A stretch of DNA of 64,000 bases from Roseovarius sp. THAF9 (GCF_009363715.1 NZ_CP045404.1:2448001-2512000); one strand, 5' to 3'; counted from the stretch's first letter, positions 25,557 to 36,549 are shown. Numbers and translations are program-made. The notes: generated by a model from the sequence alone, not told the origin.

Positions 25557-26160
25557 ATTTCGGGAGCCTCGTCATCGAAACGCACGTGACCTGCGCAATT
25601 AAAGGTCTCAAACACCCCGCGTGCGTTATCTGCCTGTGGAACCCCTTTCATGCCGCTTCCCTGTCACCACGGATCTACCGTATTGGTGAACGGCCCGGGC
25701 GCGACGCGCAAGTCTCTGATTTAACTATCGCGCGTATGGGGGCGCCTTCGTTGTCCCTGTCGCCCGTCCCCGCCGACCTTCCGCACGAACCTGCGCTGAG
25801 AACGGGCTCGATCAGCGGCCCCGATTCTCCGGACCGGGCGCGAGTGCACTGAGAATATCGTCGAATCTCGGAAAACGCGGCACGCGGCAGGGCACCGGAT
25901 CGAACGGAACCAGAGGCTGCCAGCCAAGGATTAATAGTTAATTTTCTTTCTTCGTGGGAAATTTTTATTCATTTTGTGATTTTTTTTATAGCAAAGTGCT
26001 CAACTTTTGCGCATCCTGCCTTCATCCGGAGGGTTGCCAATTCAGGGCCCGCCAGACATCGGCCCCGTTCAAGAGCGGCCGACAAACGAAAATAGGTGCA
26101 CCCGGTCGGCGCCATCCTCCTGTCGCCTTACGGGTCGCACTACATTGGGAGGACAGTAAA
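25557..26160. other. 604-bp divergent intergenic region before the ammonium transporter
   Basis: No gene supported. The stretch 25930-26010 is strikingly AT-rich, with long T runs, in an otherwise GC-rich window. GGTGCACC (26095-26102) is a short palindrome near the transporter start. I could not identify a convincing sigma-54 promoter or NtrC site pair. Confidence 0.55.
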
Positions 26161-27597
26161 TTGGATACCGATATCGGTGCACTGACGGTGATATTCACCG
26201 AGTTCTATTATTGGGTGACCGTACCACTCATGTTCCTGATTCACGTGGGCTTCTGCATGTACGAGGTCGGCGCCAGCCGCCACAAGAACCACATGCATAC
26301 CGTGATGAAGAACACGATGCTCATGCCGCTGGTGACCATCACCTTCTTCTTCTTCGGATGGTGGATCTACTTCGCCTTCCCCAACGGCCCCGGCATCACC
26401 GGCGGCATCACGCAATCCGACAACGCCGTGCCGTGGTCCGAACTGATGGGCACCCACCTTGGCGGCCCCGGACCGGCGCTCGAAAGCGCGCAAGGCTACG
26501 GCGCCGAACTGGGCAACAGCTTCTGGAACCGCCTGAACGGAGTCTTCTGGGCGGCCTTTCTTTTGTTCAGCTGGACTGCAGCATCAATCGTGTCGGGCGC
26601 CACCATCGAACGCATCCGGCCCACCGCCTTCTGGATCCTGGCCGTGGTCATCGGCTCCGGCACCTGGATCATCGACGCGGCCTGGGGCTGGCACCCGGAT
26701 GGCTGGATGGTGACGCAACTGGGCTATCACGATGCCTATGCCTCGGGCGTGATCCACGCCATCGCCGGAGGATTCGCCCTCGGCGTGATTGTCGTGCTGG
26801 GGCCGCGGATCGGCAAGTTCGCCCCCGACGGAACACCGCGCAACATCAACCCGCACAACAAGTGGCTTGTGACGATCGGGCTCTTCTTGATCTATTGCGG
26901 CTTCTGGGGATTCTACGTGGCCTGCAACGTGCCGATCATCGACCATGGTACGCTGGGTGGGGCCGAAGGCGTGGTGAACTTCACCGCCACGACGATCTAC
27001 CTCACACCCACAACACTGTCGGCCATCGTCTTCAACTTCCTGATGTCGCTGTCGGGCGGCCTGCTGGCAGGCTACGTGGTGTCCAAGGGCGAGGCGTTCT
27101 GGACATATTCGGCAGGCCTTGCCGGCGTCATCACCGCCTCTGCGGGCAATGACCTCTACCATCCGATACAGGCGATGCTGATCGGCGCCGTGGGCGCGGC
27201 CTGCGCGTACAAGCTTCACTTCTGGGTCGAGCGCCGCTTCAAGATCGACGATCCGGTGGGCGCGGTGGCCGTGCACGGCTATGCGGGCTTCATCGGCCTG
27301 GTGATCTGCGGCTTCATGCTCTGGGGCCATCCGGCAACGGCGGCCTATCATGAAACCGTCGCTGTCATCACGCCCTGGGGCCAGTTCGCGGGTGCGGTCA
27401 TCATGTTCGGCGTGCTGGGCTTCCTGCCCGCCTTCATCGTGTCCAAGATCCTGATGGGCATGGGCATGTTGCGCGTACCGCCCGCGGTCGAACTCGTCGG
27501 GCTCGACATGTCCGAGGAGATCGCCGAGGAAATGGACGCCATAGAGGTATCCGAAGCCGACATCGCCGAGGCCAAGCGCCTTGGCCTGCTGACTTGA
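26161..27597 (+). CDS. Ammonium transporter family protein (Amt/MEP/Rh), divergent
   Basis: About 478 residues with 11-12 membrane helices. The twin pore histidines are kept: GVIHAIAGGFALG in the middle and VAVHGYAGFIGLVICG near residue 370. The periplasmic-entrance and N-terminal region is unusual (TVPLMFLIHVGFCMYEVGASRHKN where ordinary Amt has a GLAFFYGG-like stretch), so this is a distinct subfamily. The start is TTG 26161, with GGGAGG eight bases before it; the frame upstream crosses the AT-rich region and is not protein-like. No glnK follows; instead a 76-residue membrane protein starts 13 bp downstream. Confidence 0.85.
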   Translation: MDTDIGALTVIFTEFYYWVTVPLMFLIHVGFCMYEVGASRHKNHMHTVMKNTMLMPLVTITFFFFGWWIYFAFPNGPGITGGITQSDNAVPWSELMGTHLGGPGPALESAQGYGAELGNSFWNRLNGVFWAAFLLFSWTAASIVSGATIERIRPTAFWILAVVIGSGTWIIDAAWGWHPDGWMVTQLGYHDAYASGVIHAIAGGFALGVIVVLGPRIGKFAPDGTPRNINPHNKWLVTIGLFLIYCGFWGFYVACNVPIIDHGTLGGAEGVVNFTATTIYLTPTTLSAIVFNFLMSLSGGLLAGYVVSKGEAFWTYSAGLAGVITASAGNDLYHPIQAMLIGAVGAACAYKLHFWVERRFKIDDPVGAVAVHGYAGFIGLVICGFMLWGHPATAAYHETVAVITPWGQFAGAVIMFGVLGFLPAFIVSKILMGMGMLRVPPAVELVGLDMSEEIAEEMDAIEVSEADIAEAKRLGLLT

Positions 27598-27610
27598 GGA
27601 GGATCACAAA

Positions 27611-27841
27611 ATGTCAACGACAGCTGTAGAAACCTGGGCAGGTGCGGACCTGTCCCAGATCGGGCCGATCTATCCGATGGTCGGCACTGAAATGATCCTC
27701 TTTATCGTCGGCGTGATATTCTGGCTGGCGTTCCACGTCCTGCAAGCCAGGATCGAACGCCGTGAACTTGACGCGGACGAGGCGGCGGCCCGCAGTCCCG
27801 AACGCATAAAGCGGGTCTTCGAAGAGGAGGCGCGGGAATAA
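27611..27841 (+). CDS. Small single-pass membrane protein, Amt-linked
   Basis: 76 residues, no family recognised. One hydrophobic helix (EMILFIVGVIFWLAFHVLQ, about residues 27-45) is followed by a charged cytoplasmic-type tail rich in Arg and Glu (RRELDADEAAARSPERIKR). A strong AGGAGGATCACAAA precedes the ATG. It lies 13 bp after the transporter gene and before a terminator, so the two form an operon. A role as accessory or regulatory subunit of the transporter is inferred from position only. Confidence 0.75.
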   Translation: MSTTAVETWAGADLSQIGPIYPMVGTEMILFIVGVIFWLAFHVLQARIERRELDADEAAARSPERIKRVFEEEARE

Positions 27842-27860
27842 GACCTCCCCCGCGCCGCCG

Positions 27861-27891
27861 GAACGCCGGCCTTCGGGCCGGCGTTCTTCGT
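27861..27891 (+). terminator. Terminator after the Amt operon
   Basis: GAACGCCGGCC and GGCCGGCGTTC form an 11-base-pair stem closed by a TTCG tetraloop, followed by TTCGTTTCG. It is 19 bp after the small-protein stop. Confidence 0.85.
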
Positions 27892-27965
27892 TTCGGGACC
27901 AGGGCATACCGGCCTTGCGCCAGCCGCTATGGACACCCCTCCGGCCCTCTGCCACTGATCGCGCC

Positions 27966-28868
27966 ATGACTGTCCAGACCCCCATGCCTGAGGATATCCA
28001 GAACCGCACGCTCGGTCTTGCGGCGGCATTGGGCGTGCTGGTGATCTGGTCGGGCTTCATCGTGTTTTCCCGCGCGGGCGTGCAGACGGCGCTGACCCCC
28101 GGCGACATCACCGCGTTGCGCTTCATGGTGACAGGTATCCTGCTGACGCCCTTCGCCTGGGCGTGGTGGCCCCGGCACCTTGGCCCGGTGCCGATCGTGC
28201 TGATCGTGCTTTGCGGGTCCGGGGCGCTTTATGCGATGCTGGTCTACATGGGTCTGCGCTACACCTCCGCGGCTTATGCGGGGGTCTTCACCAACGGGGC
28301 GCTGCCCTTCTTCACCGTGCTGCTGGTAACCGGCTTCACCGGCGCCCTGCCCAACCGCCTGCAACTGCTCAGCCTCGTCATTGTCACGGTCGGCGCGGTG
28401 CTCGTCGCCGTCACCGGTATCCGCAGCAGCGGCGAAGGCGCTGCTTTGGGCATCGTGTTCTTCCTGACCGCCGCGGCGATCCAGTCGATCTATATCTTCG
28501 GCGTGCGCCGCTGGCGGCTGACCCCGCGACAGGCACTGGTGACAATCAACATTCCGAACGCCCTGGTTTTCCTGCCGCTATGGTACTTCTTCCTGCCCTC
28601 AGGTCTGGCCCAGGCCGACACCGGCATGATCCTCTTTCAGGCCGCCTACCAGGGGCTTGGCCCCGGCATCCTGGCCATGGTCTGCTTTGCGCTGGCCGCC
28701 AATCACCTTGGCCCCACGCACACCGCCGGCTTTTCCGCCGCAGTCCCGGCCTCGGCGGCCCTGCTCGCCATTCCCGTCCTGTCGGAAATCCCCGGCCCGC
28801 TGGAATGGACCGGCATCGCGCTTGTGACCATCGGCCTCCTGATGCTGGTCCGCGCCCGCGACACCTGA
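27966..28868 (+). CDS. EamA/DMT-family transporter
   Basis: About 300 residues with ten predicted helices in two EamA repeats (first: LAAALGVLVIWSGFIVFSRAG; second begins near residue 155 with ALGIVFFLTAAAIQSIYIFGV). These are inner-membrane exporters or importers of metabolites such as amino acids; the substrate cannot be read from sequence. The end segment IPGPLEWTGIALVTIGLLML is typical of the second repeat. The start is set at ATG 27966; a further ATG six codons later is also possible, and no strong ribosome site marks either. Confidence 0.85.
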   Translation: MTVQTPMPEDIQNRTLGLAAALGVLVIWSGFIVFSRAGVQTALTPGDITALRFMVTGILLTPFAWAWWPRHLGPVPIVLIVLCGSGALYAMLVYMGLRYTSAAYAGVFTNGALPFFTVLLVTGFTGALPNRLQLLSLVIVTVGAVLVAVTGIRSSGEGAALGIVFFLTAAAIQSIYIFGVRRWRLTPRQALVTINIPNALVFLPLWYFFLPSGLAQADTGMILFQAAYQGLGPGILAMVCFALAANHLGPTHTAGFSAAVPASAALLAIPVLSEIPGPLEWTGIALVTIGLLMLVRARDT

Positions 28869-28891
28869 GCGCGCAGCGCAGCCCCACCGTG

Positions 28892-29254
28892 TCAGGGACA
28901 GCCGAACGGCACGAAAGTGCTCGCCATCCCTTCGTTCATCGTCATCTTCAGCAGCGTCTCGGCCAACCGCCATTCCTCGTCGGTCATCGGACAGATTTCG
29001 GCCTTTGCGGCACAGCCTTCGTCGATGAACACCTGGTTCTCGGTCAGAAACTCCATCCGCAGCCCCTCGGCCCCCTGCAAGGTGATCGCATCGCGCACCG
29101 ACGCTTCGTAAAGACTGCACTTTTGCGCCGTCCAGCCGCCGTCCAGCCTGTCCGTGGCCGCCGCGACATCCGCACCGGCCATCCCTATCGTGGCCGCCAT
29201 CGCAAGGACCCGCGCCGCGTCTGCACGACCCAAGGGCATCTCGTTGCTTTTCAT
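28892..29254 (-). CDS. Small exported cysteine-containing protein of unknown function
   Basis: 120 residues, not recognised. An Ala-rich signal-like segment (ARVLAMAATIGMAGADVAAA, about residues 14-33) precedes a short mature domain with four cysteines (QKCSLYEAS, DEGCAAKAEICPM, and the final FGCP), suggesting two disulfides in the periplasm. GAGG lies ahead of the ATG at suitable spacing. It converges with the EamA gene, and its neighbours give no functional hint. Confidence 0.65.
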   Translation of the reverse strand: MKSNEMPLGRADAARVLAMAATIGMAGADVAAATDRLDGGWTAQKCSLYEASVRDAITLQGAEGLRMEFLTENQVFIDEGCAAKAEICPMTDEEWRLAETLLKMTMNEGMASTFVPFGCP

Positions 29255-29370
29255 CGGAATTTTGCCTCGCCCGCTTTTTAAGGAAGGCTACGCCGCCGAA
29301 TCGCATGTGGCTACTACCGCATAACGTGTGCGGCGGAAAACCGCCGACACCCGCGCGCCCTGCCACGACC

Positions 29371-30687
29371 CTACCCGCGCCGTGCCTGCCATGCCTCCGC
29401 CCGGTCGACCCAATGGCGATAAACGACATCCGCCGCCTTCAGGAAATGCGGCTTTTCGAACAGGTGCAGCACATGCCGCGGCAGGTGCGTTTTCGCATAA
29501 GCCGTCTCGGATCGCGCATCGCCCACGGCCAACCATCCCGCCTTGGCCCCAAGGTAGGGCGCCATCACCGTACCCGACCCGCTGAAGCCCATGGCGAAAC
29601 TGATGCCGTCACGCTCTCCCACATGTGGCATCTGTGCGAAACTGAACCCGGTATAGCCGCTCCAGACATGGCTCAGCTTCGTCTCGGCCAGTTCCGGCCA
29701 GACCTCGGCCATCGTCTGCCTTTGCCGCTCCGCCGCAACCGCCAGCGGCACATCGCGCATCGCGGCTCGTCCGCCGAACAGAATACGCTTTCCGTCCGGC
29801 GAAACCCGGAAGTAACTGTGCCGCGCCCGCGTCTCGACCATCATCCGCCGCCCCGGCGCCAGATGCCCGATCAGGTTCTCCGGCAATTCCTCGGTGGCAA
29901 TGATGAAACTTGGCAGCGGGAATACTCGCTTTACATGCCAGTCAAAGGGCCGCGTGGTATAGCCGTTGGTCGCCAGCACCACCTTGTCGGCCCGGATGCG
30001 CCCCTTCGGCGTGCGCGCCACGTGCCGGGAGCCGTCGCGCTCCATCGCCTCGACGCGGGCATGGCTGACCACCGGCACCCCGCGCCGCCGCACCGCCTCC
30101 AGCATCCCGCGATGATACTTCGCCGGATGCAGCGCGCCATGCTCGGGAAACAGGATGCCGCCGTGGTAAATCCCGGTGTCGATCTCGCGCCCCAGCGCCT
30201 CGCGGTCCAGCAACTCGACCTTCACCCGGCTTTTCCCACGCACCTTTTCCGCCAGCCGCTTCTGCCCCTCGAAATGCGATGCCGTATAGGCCAGCTGTAC
30301 GCGCCCGGTCTGCTGAATGTCACAGTCGATCTTCTCGGTCTCGATGAACTCTCGCGCCCAGTCCAATGCCGGGGCCGCCTCGGCCAAGAGCGCGTCCGCC
30401 ACCTCCGCGCCAAAGGCGGCGGCCATCTTGCCCCAGCTCAGCCGCGGATGCGCGCCCACCATCCCGCCATTGCGGCTCGATGCGCCGTCTCCCGGCACGC
30501 GCGCCTCGACCACGACCACCTTCGCGCCGCTGTCATGGGCGGCAATCGCCGCCGACAACCCGGTATAGCCCGCGCCGATCACCAGCACGTCGCATTGCTC
30601 CGGCAAACCGTCCTCGGTGACCTCGGGCGCCACCGCCTCCCACCACCACGGGCGGCCCGGTTCCGCCTCTCCTGTCCACTGGGTCAT
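29371..30687 (-). CDS. FAD-dependent amine oxidase/dehydrogenase (DAO family, gamma-glutamylputrescine oxidase-like)
   Basis: About 438 residues. The FAD Rossmann motif CDVLVIGAGYTGLSAAIAA lies near residue 33, followed by the DAO-family GDGASSRNGGMVGAH and, at the C-terminus, WSGYTGFSFAQMPHVGERDG. This set resembles PuuB/OrdL-type oxidases that act on secondary amines or gamma-glutamylated polyamines. The start used is ATG 30687 because GGAG lies seven bases ahead; the GTG two codons earlier abuts it. No puu neighbours are present, so substrate is a family-level guess. Confidence 0.85.
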   Translation of the reverse strand: MTQWTGEAEPGRPWWWEAVAPEVTEDGLPEQCDVLVIGAGYTGLSAAIAAHDSGAKVVVVEARVPGDGASSRNGGMVGAHPRLSWGKMAAAFGAEVADALLAEAAPALDWAREFIETEKIDCDIQQTGRVQLAYTASHFEGQKRLAEKVRGKSRVKVELLDREALGREIDTGIYHGGILFPEHGALHPAKYHRGMLEAVRRRGVPVVSHARVEAMERDGSRHVARTPKGRIRADKVVLATNGYTTRPFDWHVKRVFPLPSFIIATEELPENLIGHLAPGRRMMVETRARHSYFRVSPDGKRILFGGRAAMRDVPLAVAAERQRQTMAEVWPELAETKLSHVWSGYTGFSFAQMPHVGERDGISFAMGFSGSGTVMAPYLGAKAGWLAVGDARSETAYAKTHLPRHVLHLFEKPHFLKAADVVYRHWVDRAEAWQARRG

Positions 30688-30787
30688 GATCACGCTCCTG
30701 TTGCCACGCCCAGATTGGCAGCACGCGGCCCGCGGTCAAGCCTCGTTGCCGACAGCACGCACCCCTGTGCCGAACGCGCCCGAAACC

Positions 30788-32593
30788 TCAGCGCACGACC
30801 TTCAGCAGCAACAGCGCCGCATCCGGCCCCTCGACCGGCACCAGACCCTCTGCCGCCTGCCCCGCAGCCAGCCGGGTGGCAAAGGACGTCCCGTCGCCAT
30901 ACCCGGCCTTGCGGCACAACAGCAGGTAATCCGCGCCCGTCCGGTCCAGCGCCGCCCGCATCGCGTCTTCGCCGCCGTCGAACGGCACCGCCCCGTCGGC
31001 AATTGCGTCCGCGCTTCGGTGATACGGCCCGGCCAGCGCATCGTGATGCGTCAGCAGCAAAAGCGGTGGGCCGTAACTGCTCGAACTCAGGATTACACCT
31101 TTCGGCACCGTGTTCAGGCTCCGCAAAAGATCGGGCTCACGGCAGGTATCCGCATCCACCATCCGCGCGTCCGACGTCGACATCGCGGCCCCCGCGCCAC
31201 CGCCGCCCGTCAATAACCCGTGCACCGTCGGCAGCATCAGCGTCAGACACGCGGCCACCAGCGCCGGCACCGCGCCAAACTGGGCGAAGCGGCCTTGCCG
31301 TCCCGCCGCCAGCAGGCTGGCGACCACCACGCCCATCAACATCGGCACCGCCGCCGCCCCCATCAGGACCAGCCGGATCTGAAACAGCGCCCCGATCGCA
31401 CCCAGCCAGCCGAACAGCAACAGCACGCCCAGCCTGTCTCGCGCCGCGCCCCCGTGACCGTCACCGTCGTCGCGCCACATCTGCCACGCCCAAAGCACGC
31501 TTCCCAAGATCACTGCCATCAGCGCCGGCACGACAAAGCGAAAGCCAAGCCCATTGGCCGCCCACAAGTAAGGCAAGGTCGGCCGCGCCTCGATGATCCG
31601 CCCGGTGATAAGCTCCTGCACGTCCCGTGGCAGGCTGTCATAAGGCCCGCTTGCGCACGGCCCGATCAGCGGGCCCAACGCCACGAGTCCCCCGACCGAC
31701 AGCGCCGCCAGCACGCCAGCCCTCAGCGCCACACCGGGCAGCCTCGGCGACAGCACGACCATTGCCAGGCAGATCCCCGCCCCCACCCAGGCCAGTGCCA
31801 GGTACGGCAGCGACAGCTCGTCACAGCGCGCCAGCAGCCAGTCGGCAGGCGCCGTCTGGCCCATGAAAAGCAGCGTCGCCCCCCCAGCCAGCGCCAGGCT
31901 GAACCCCGCCAGCTGCCGCCCCACGCCCGGGCGCAACAGCACCACGCGCCCCGCCAGCACCAGCCCGGCCAGCGCGATCGTCACCATGGTCTCCAGCCCC
32001 ACGGCCAGCGACAGCGCCGCCGCAGCCCCCCCGGCCACGCCCAGCCACGCGCGCGGCCCCGGCCACAGCACGGTGATCATCATCAGCGTGGTCAGCAGGA
32101 TCTGCACATTGTGATGGTCGATACGTGCCGGCGCGAAATAGGTCAGGCCCGTCGGCGGCCACAGCAGCACCGCCATCACCGCGACCAGCCCCGCAATCCC
32201 GCCGAACAGCCGCCGCGCCGACAGCCCCGTCACCGCGATCAGCGCAACGAAAAGCAGGGTCGGCCACACCACCAGCGCCACCGCCGCGGCCTGCGCGTCC
32301 CCCATCACCAGCGACAGTGGCCAGATCACCGCCGCGATACCCAGATCCACATAACGCGACCAGTGCATCTCCAGCCCCTCGGGCGGCCGCATCCGGTACT
32401 GCACCGTGTCGTACCATTCTTGACCGGCCAGCCAGTCGCGCACCATCAGAAACCGCATGATGTCGTCATTGTCCGACACCGTTAGCGTGTCCACGGGCGC
32501 CATCCCCGTCACCACGGCGCGAAACACCACCATGCCGATCGCCAACAGCAGCACGATCGTGAACAGCCTGCTCTCTCTTGCCGCGTTCTGCAT
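30788..32593 (-). CDS. Polytopic membrane glycosyltransferase-like protein (GT-C type)
   Basis: 601 residues with about 12-13 membrane helices. The first periplasmic loop carries an acidic motif (TVSDNDDIMRFLMVRDWLAG, about residues 38-57) and HWSRYVD, as in GT-C enzymes that use lipid-phosphate sugars. A soluble C-terminal domain (after residue 480) has ILSSSSYGPPLLLLTHHDALAGPYHR. It is divergent from a GtrB-like transferase and a GtrA-like flippase, so it is the probable third component that attaches the sugar outside. The acceptor is unknown. Confidence 0.72.
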   Translation of the reverse strand: MQNAARESRLFTIVLLLAIGMVVFRAVVTGMAPVDTLTVSDNDDIMRFLMVRDWLAGQEWYDTVQYRMRPPEGLEMHWSRYVDLGIAAVIWPLSLVMGDAQAAAVALVVWPTLLFVALIAVTGLSARRLFGGIAGLVAVMAVLLWPPTGLTYFAPARIDHHNVQILLTTLMMITVLWPGPRAWLGVAGGAAAALSLAVGLETMVTIALAGLVLAGRVVLLRPGVGRQLAGFSLALAGGATLLFMGQTAPADWLLARCDELSLPYLALAWVGAGICLAMVVLSPRLPGVALRAGVLAALSVGGLVALGPLIGPCASGPYDSLPRDVQELITGRIIEARPTLPYLWAANGLGFRFVVPALMAVILGSVLWAWQMWRDDGDGHGGAARDRLGVLLLFGWLGAIGALFQIRLVLMGAAAVPMLMGVVVASLLAAGRQGRFAQFGAVPALVAACLTLMLPTVHGLLTGGGGAGAAMSTSDARMVDADTCREPDLLRSLNTVPKGVILSSSSYGPPLLLLTHHDALAGPYHRSADAIADGAVPFDGGEDAMRAALDRTGADYLLLCRKAGYGDGTSFATRLAAGQAAEGLVPVEGPDAALLLLKVVR

Positions 32594-32809
32594 CGCCCGG
32601 CCCTCTTTTCTTGTTTGTTGCGGTCACTAATCCGACATTCCCGCGACCGCGCAAGCCTTAATGCCCCATGGGCCGCAACACCGCCCGCCGGTGTTTCCTC
32701 CGCGCCAGCCGATTGTTTCGAATAACCTCGTAAATCCGCAGATTTGCCGCATTTTGGCCAGCTTCCCCGGCTTTTCTGGCCCGAACCCAGACTGCAAGAG
32801 CGCCGCCCC

Positions 32810-33829
32810 ATGTCCGTCCTGTTTCCCAGCGAATTCAATACGCCTCCCCAAGCCAGCGACGACGCGGCCCTGCGCGTGGCGGTGCTGATCCCCTGCTATA
32901 ACGAGGCCGCGGCGATCGGCACCGTGGTGCGCGACTTCCGCGCGGCCCTGCCCCAGGCCCAGATCTACGTCTATGACAACAATTCCACCGACGGCACTGC
33001 CGAGGTTGCCGCCCGCGCAGGAGCCATCGTCCGGCGCGAGCCGCGCCAGGGCAAGGGGCACGTGGTGCGCCGCATGTTCGCCGATGTCGAGGCGGACGTC
33101 TTCGTCATGGTCGACGGCGACGACACCTACGACGCCGCCGCCGCTCCGGCCATGGTCGCACGGCTTGCCGACGAGGGTCTCGATCTGGTCAACGGCGTGC
33201 GCGTCGCCGGCACCGACACCGCCTATCGCCCCGGTCACAAGCTGGGCAACCATTTGCTGTCCGGCCTCGTGCGCACCATCTTCGGGCGCGGCAGCAGCGA
33301 CATGCTCTCGGGCTTCCGCATCTTCTCGCGCCGCTTCGTGAAGACCTTCCCCATGATGTCTCGCGGCTTCGAGATCGAGACCGAGCTGACCGTACACGCC
33401 CTGGAACTCGACATGCCCACCGCCGAGGTGCCGGGCCGGTTCAAGGATCGCCCCGAAGGTTCGGAAAGCAAGCTCAACAGCATCCGCGACGGTATGCGCA
33501 TCCTGCGCACCATCACGCGGCTTCTGAAACAGGAACGCCCCCTGCTGGTCTTCTCCGCGCTCGCCGCCGTCTTCGCCATCACCGCGCTGGCCCTTGCCGC
33601 GCCGGTCTTTGCCGAATACTTCGCCACCGGCCTCGTACCGCGCCTGCCCACCGCCGTTCTGTCGGCCAGCCTGATGATCCTCGCATTCCTTTCGGGGGCC
33701 GTGGGCCTGATCCTCGACACCGTCACGCGTGGCCGTCAGGAAGCCAAGCGCATGCAATACCTGTCGGTGCCCGGCGTCCTGGCCGCGCGCGGCGACGCTC
33801 CGGTGGTTGCCACGCCCCACCCCCGATGA
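32810..33829 (+). CDS. Family 2 glycosyltransferase, GtrB/DPM-like polyprenyl-phosphate sugar synthase
   Basis: About 339 residues. The N-terminal GT-A domain has VAVLIPCYNEAAAIGTVV near residue 22 and the metal DxD-type region VMVDGDDTYDA near residue 102; SDMLSGFRIFSRRF is the family's acceptor segment. Two C-terminal helices (residues about 245-310) anchor it. It should load a sugar from a nucleotide donor onto undecaprenyl phosphate at the inner face. The gene precedes gtrA by 11 bp. The start MSVLFPSEF lacks a strong ribosome site. Confidence 0.87.
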   Translation: MSVLFPSEFNTPPQASDDAALRVAVLIPCYNEAAAIGTVVRDFRAALPQAQIYVYDNNSTDGTAEVAARAGAIVRREPRQGKGHVVRRMFADVEADVFVMVDGDDTYDAAAAPAMVARLADEGLDLVNGVRVAGTDTAYRPGHKLGNHLLSGLVRTIFGRGSSDMLSGFRIFSRRFVKTFPMMSRGFEIETELTVHALELDMPTAEVPGRFKDRPEGSESKLNSIRDGMRILRTITRLLKQERPLLVFSALAAVFAITALALAAPVFAEYFATGLVPRLPTAVLSASLMILAFLSGAVGLILDTVTRGRQEAKRMQYLSVPGVLAARGDAPVVATPHPR

Positions 33830-33839
33830 CCCGCACCCC

Positions 33840-34250
33840 ATGACTTGTCTGGCCAACTCCTTCCCAAGGTTCCTCGCCGTTGGCAGCATTGGCTTTGTCG
33901 TCGACGCCGGCGTGCTCTGGGTGCTGGTGACCTTGGGCGGCGACGCCTACCTGTCCCGTGGCCTCAGCTTCGCGATGGCCATGTCCGTGACCTGGGCGCT
34001 CAACCGCCGCTGGACCTTTCGCGGCGCCCGCCGCACTGCGCTGCACCGCGAATACGCCGCATACGCCCTGGTCCAGGGGATCGGAACCGCCATCAATTTC
34101 GCCGTCTACGCCCTGATGCTCGCACTTCTCGGCACCGGCCCGACAGCCGCTGTCGTGGCGCTGGCCTGCGGCTCGAGCGTGGCGCTGGCCGTCAATTACA
34201 TTGGCCTGAAACACGCCGTCTTCCGCCCCGCCGCGCCGCAGGACGCGTGA
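33840..34250 (+). CDS. GtrA family flippase-like membrane protein
   Basis: About 136 residues, four helices. GtrA landmarks: FPRFLAVGSIGFVVDAGVLW at the start, WALNRRWTFRG in the middle loop, and ALAVNYIGLKHAVFRP at the end (the NY...F pattern). Family members are thought to flip undecaprenyl-phosphate sugars to the periplasm. It directly follows the GtrB-like gene and completes a three-part module with the divergent GT-C gene. Confidence 0.88.
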   Translation: MTCLANSFPRFLAVGSIGFVVDAGVLWVLVTLGGDAYLSRGLSFAMAMSVTWALNRRWTFRGARRTALHREYAAYALVQGIGTAINFAVYALMLALLGTGPTAAVVALACGSSVALAVNYIGLKHAVFRPAAPQDA

Positions 34251-34406
34251 TTCACCCCTCTGGCGACCTCGCGCCGTCGCAGACCTGACAACATGTCACA
34301 GGCCCCCTTTGCGCCCATCCTGGCCCCTTTCTGCACACACCGGCATACATTCGCCGAGAGTCGCGGAATACTAGAGTACGGAAATCACTGAAAAATTTTT
34401 GCATGT

Positions 34407-34420
34407 GTAAATAAATTTAC
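34407..34420. promoter_or_regulatory. Inverted repeat GTAAAT-AA-ATTTAC upstream of acsA
   Basis: Perfect six-base half sites with a two-base spacer, 157 bp before the acsA start. A related repeat follows at 34484-34495. Possible operator of an acetate or short-chain fatty acid regulator; the factor is unknown. Confidence 0.5.
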
Positions 34421-34483
34421 TTTCTTCCGGAGGTCGCTGGGAAAGTCTTTACAATTAAAAGTCAATGATCCCAACGGCTAAGT

Positions 34484-34495
34484 GTAAATTTTTAC
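34484..34495. promoter_or_regulatory. Inverted repeat GTAAA-TT-TTTAC upstream of acsA
   Basis: Perfect five-base half sites with a two-base spacer, 82 bp before the acsA start and 76 bp (centre to centre) from the similar repeat at 34407-34420. Confidence 0.5.
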
Positions 34496-34576
34496 TAAAA
34501 GCCTTATAACGCCGCCAATGCGCGAATTGATCTATACCTCGAAGTCGAGGAGCATCCCGTGCGGAGGAGGAGACAC

Positions 34577-36547
<1,971 letters not shown>

Positions 36548-36549
36548 TC

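Larger units (their letters stand above)
34251..34576. promoter_or_regulatory. 326-bp acsA upstream region, AT-rich
   Basis: No gene seen. The right two-thirds (34370-34510) is markedly AT-rich and contains two GTAAA...TTTAC inverted repeats, annotated separately. It probably holds the acsA promoter and regulator sites. Confidence 0.6.

Noticed and set aside
25954..26160. Extended N-terminus of the ammonium transporter
   Set aside because: It would translate the AT-rich leader; the TTG with GGGAGG ahead fits much better.
25557..26160. Sigma-54 promoter and NtrC sites for the ammonium transporter
   Set aside because: GGTGCACC and GTGCTC...TTGCGC look suggestive but the -24 GG and paired NtrC half sites are not present.
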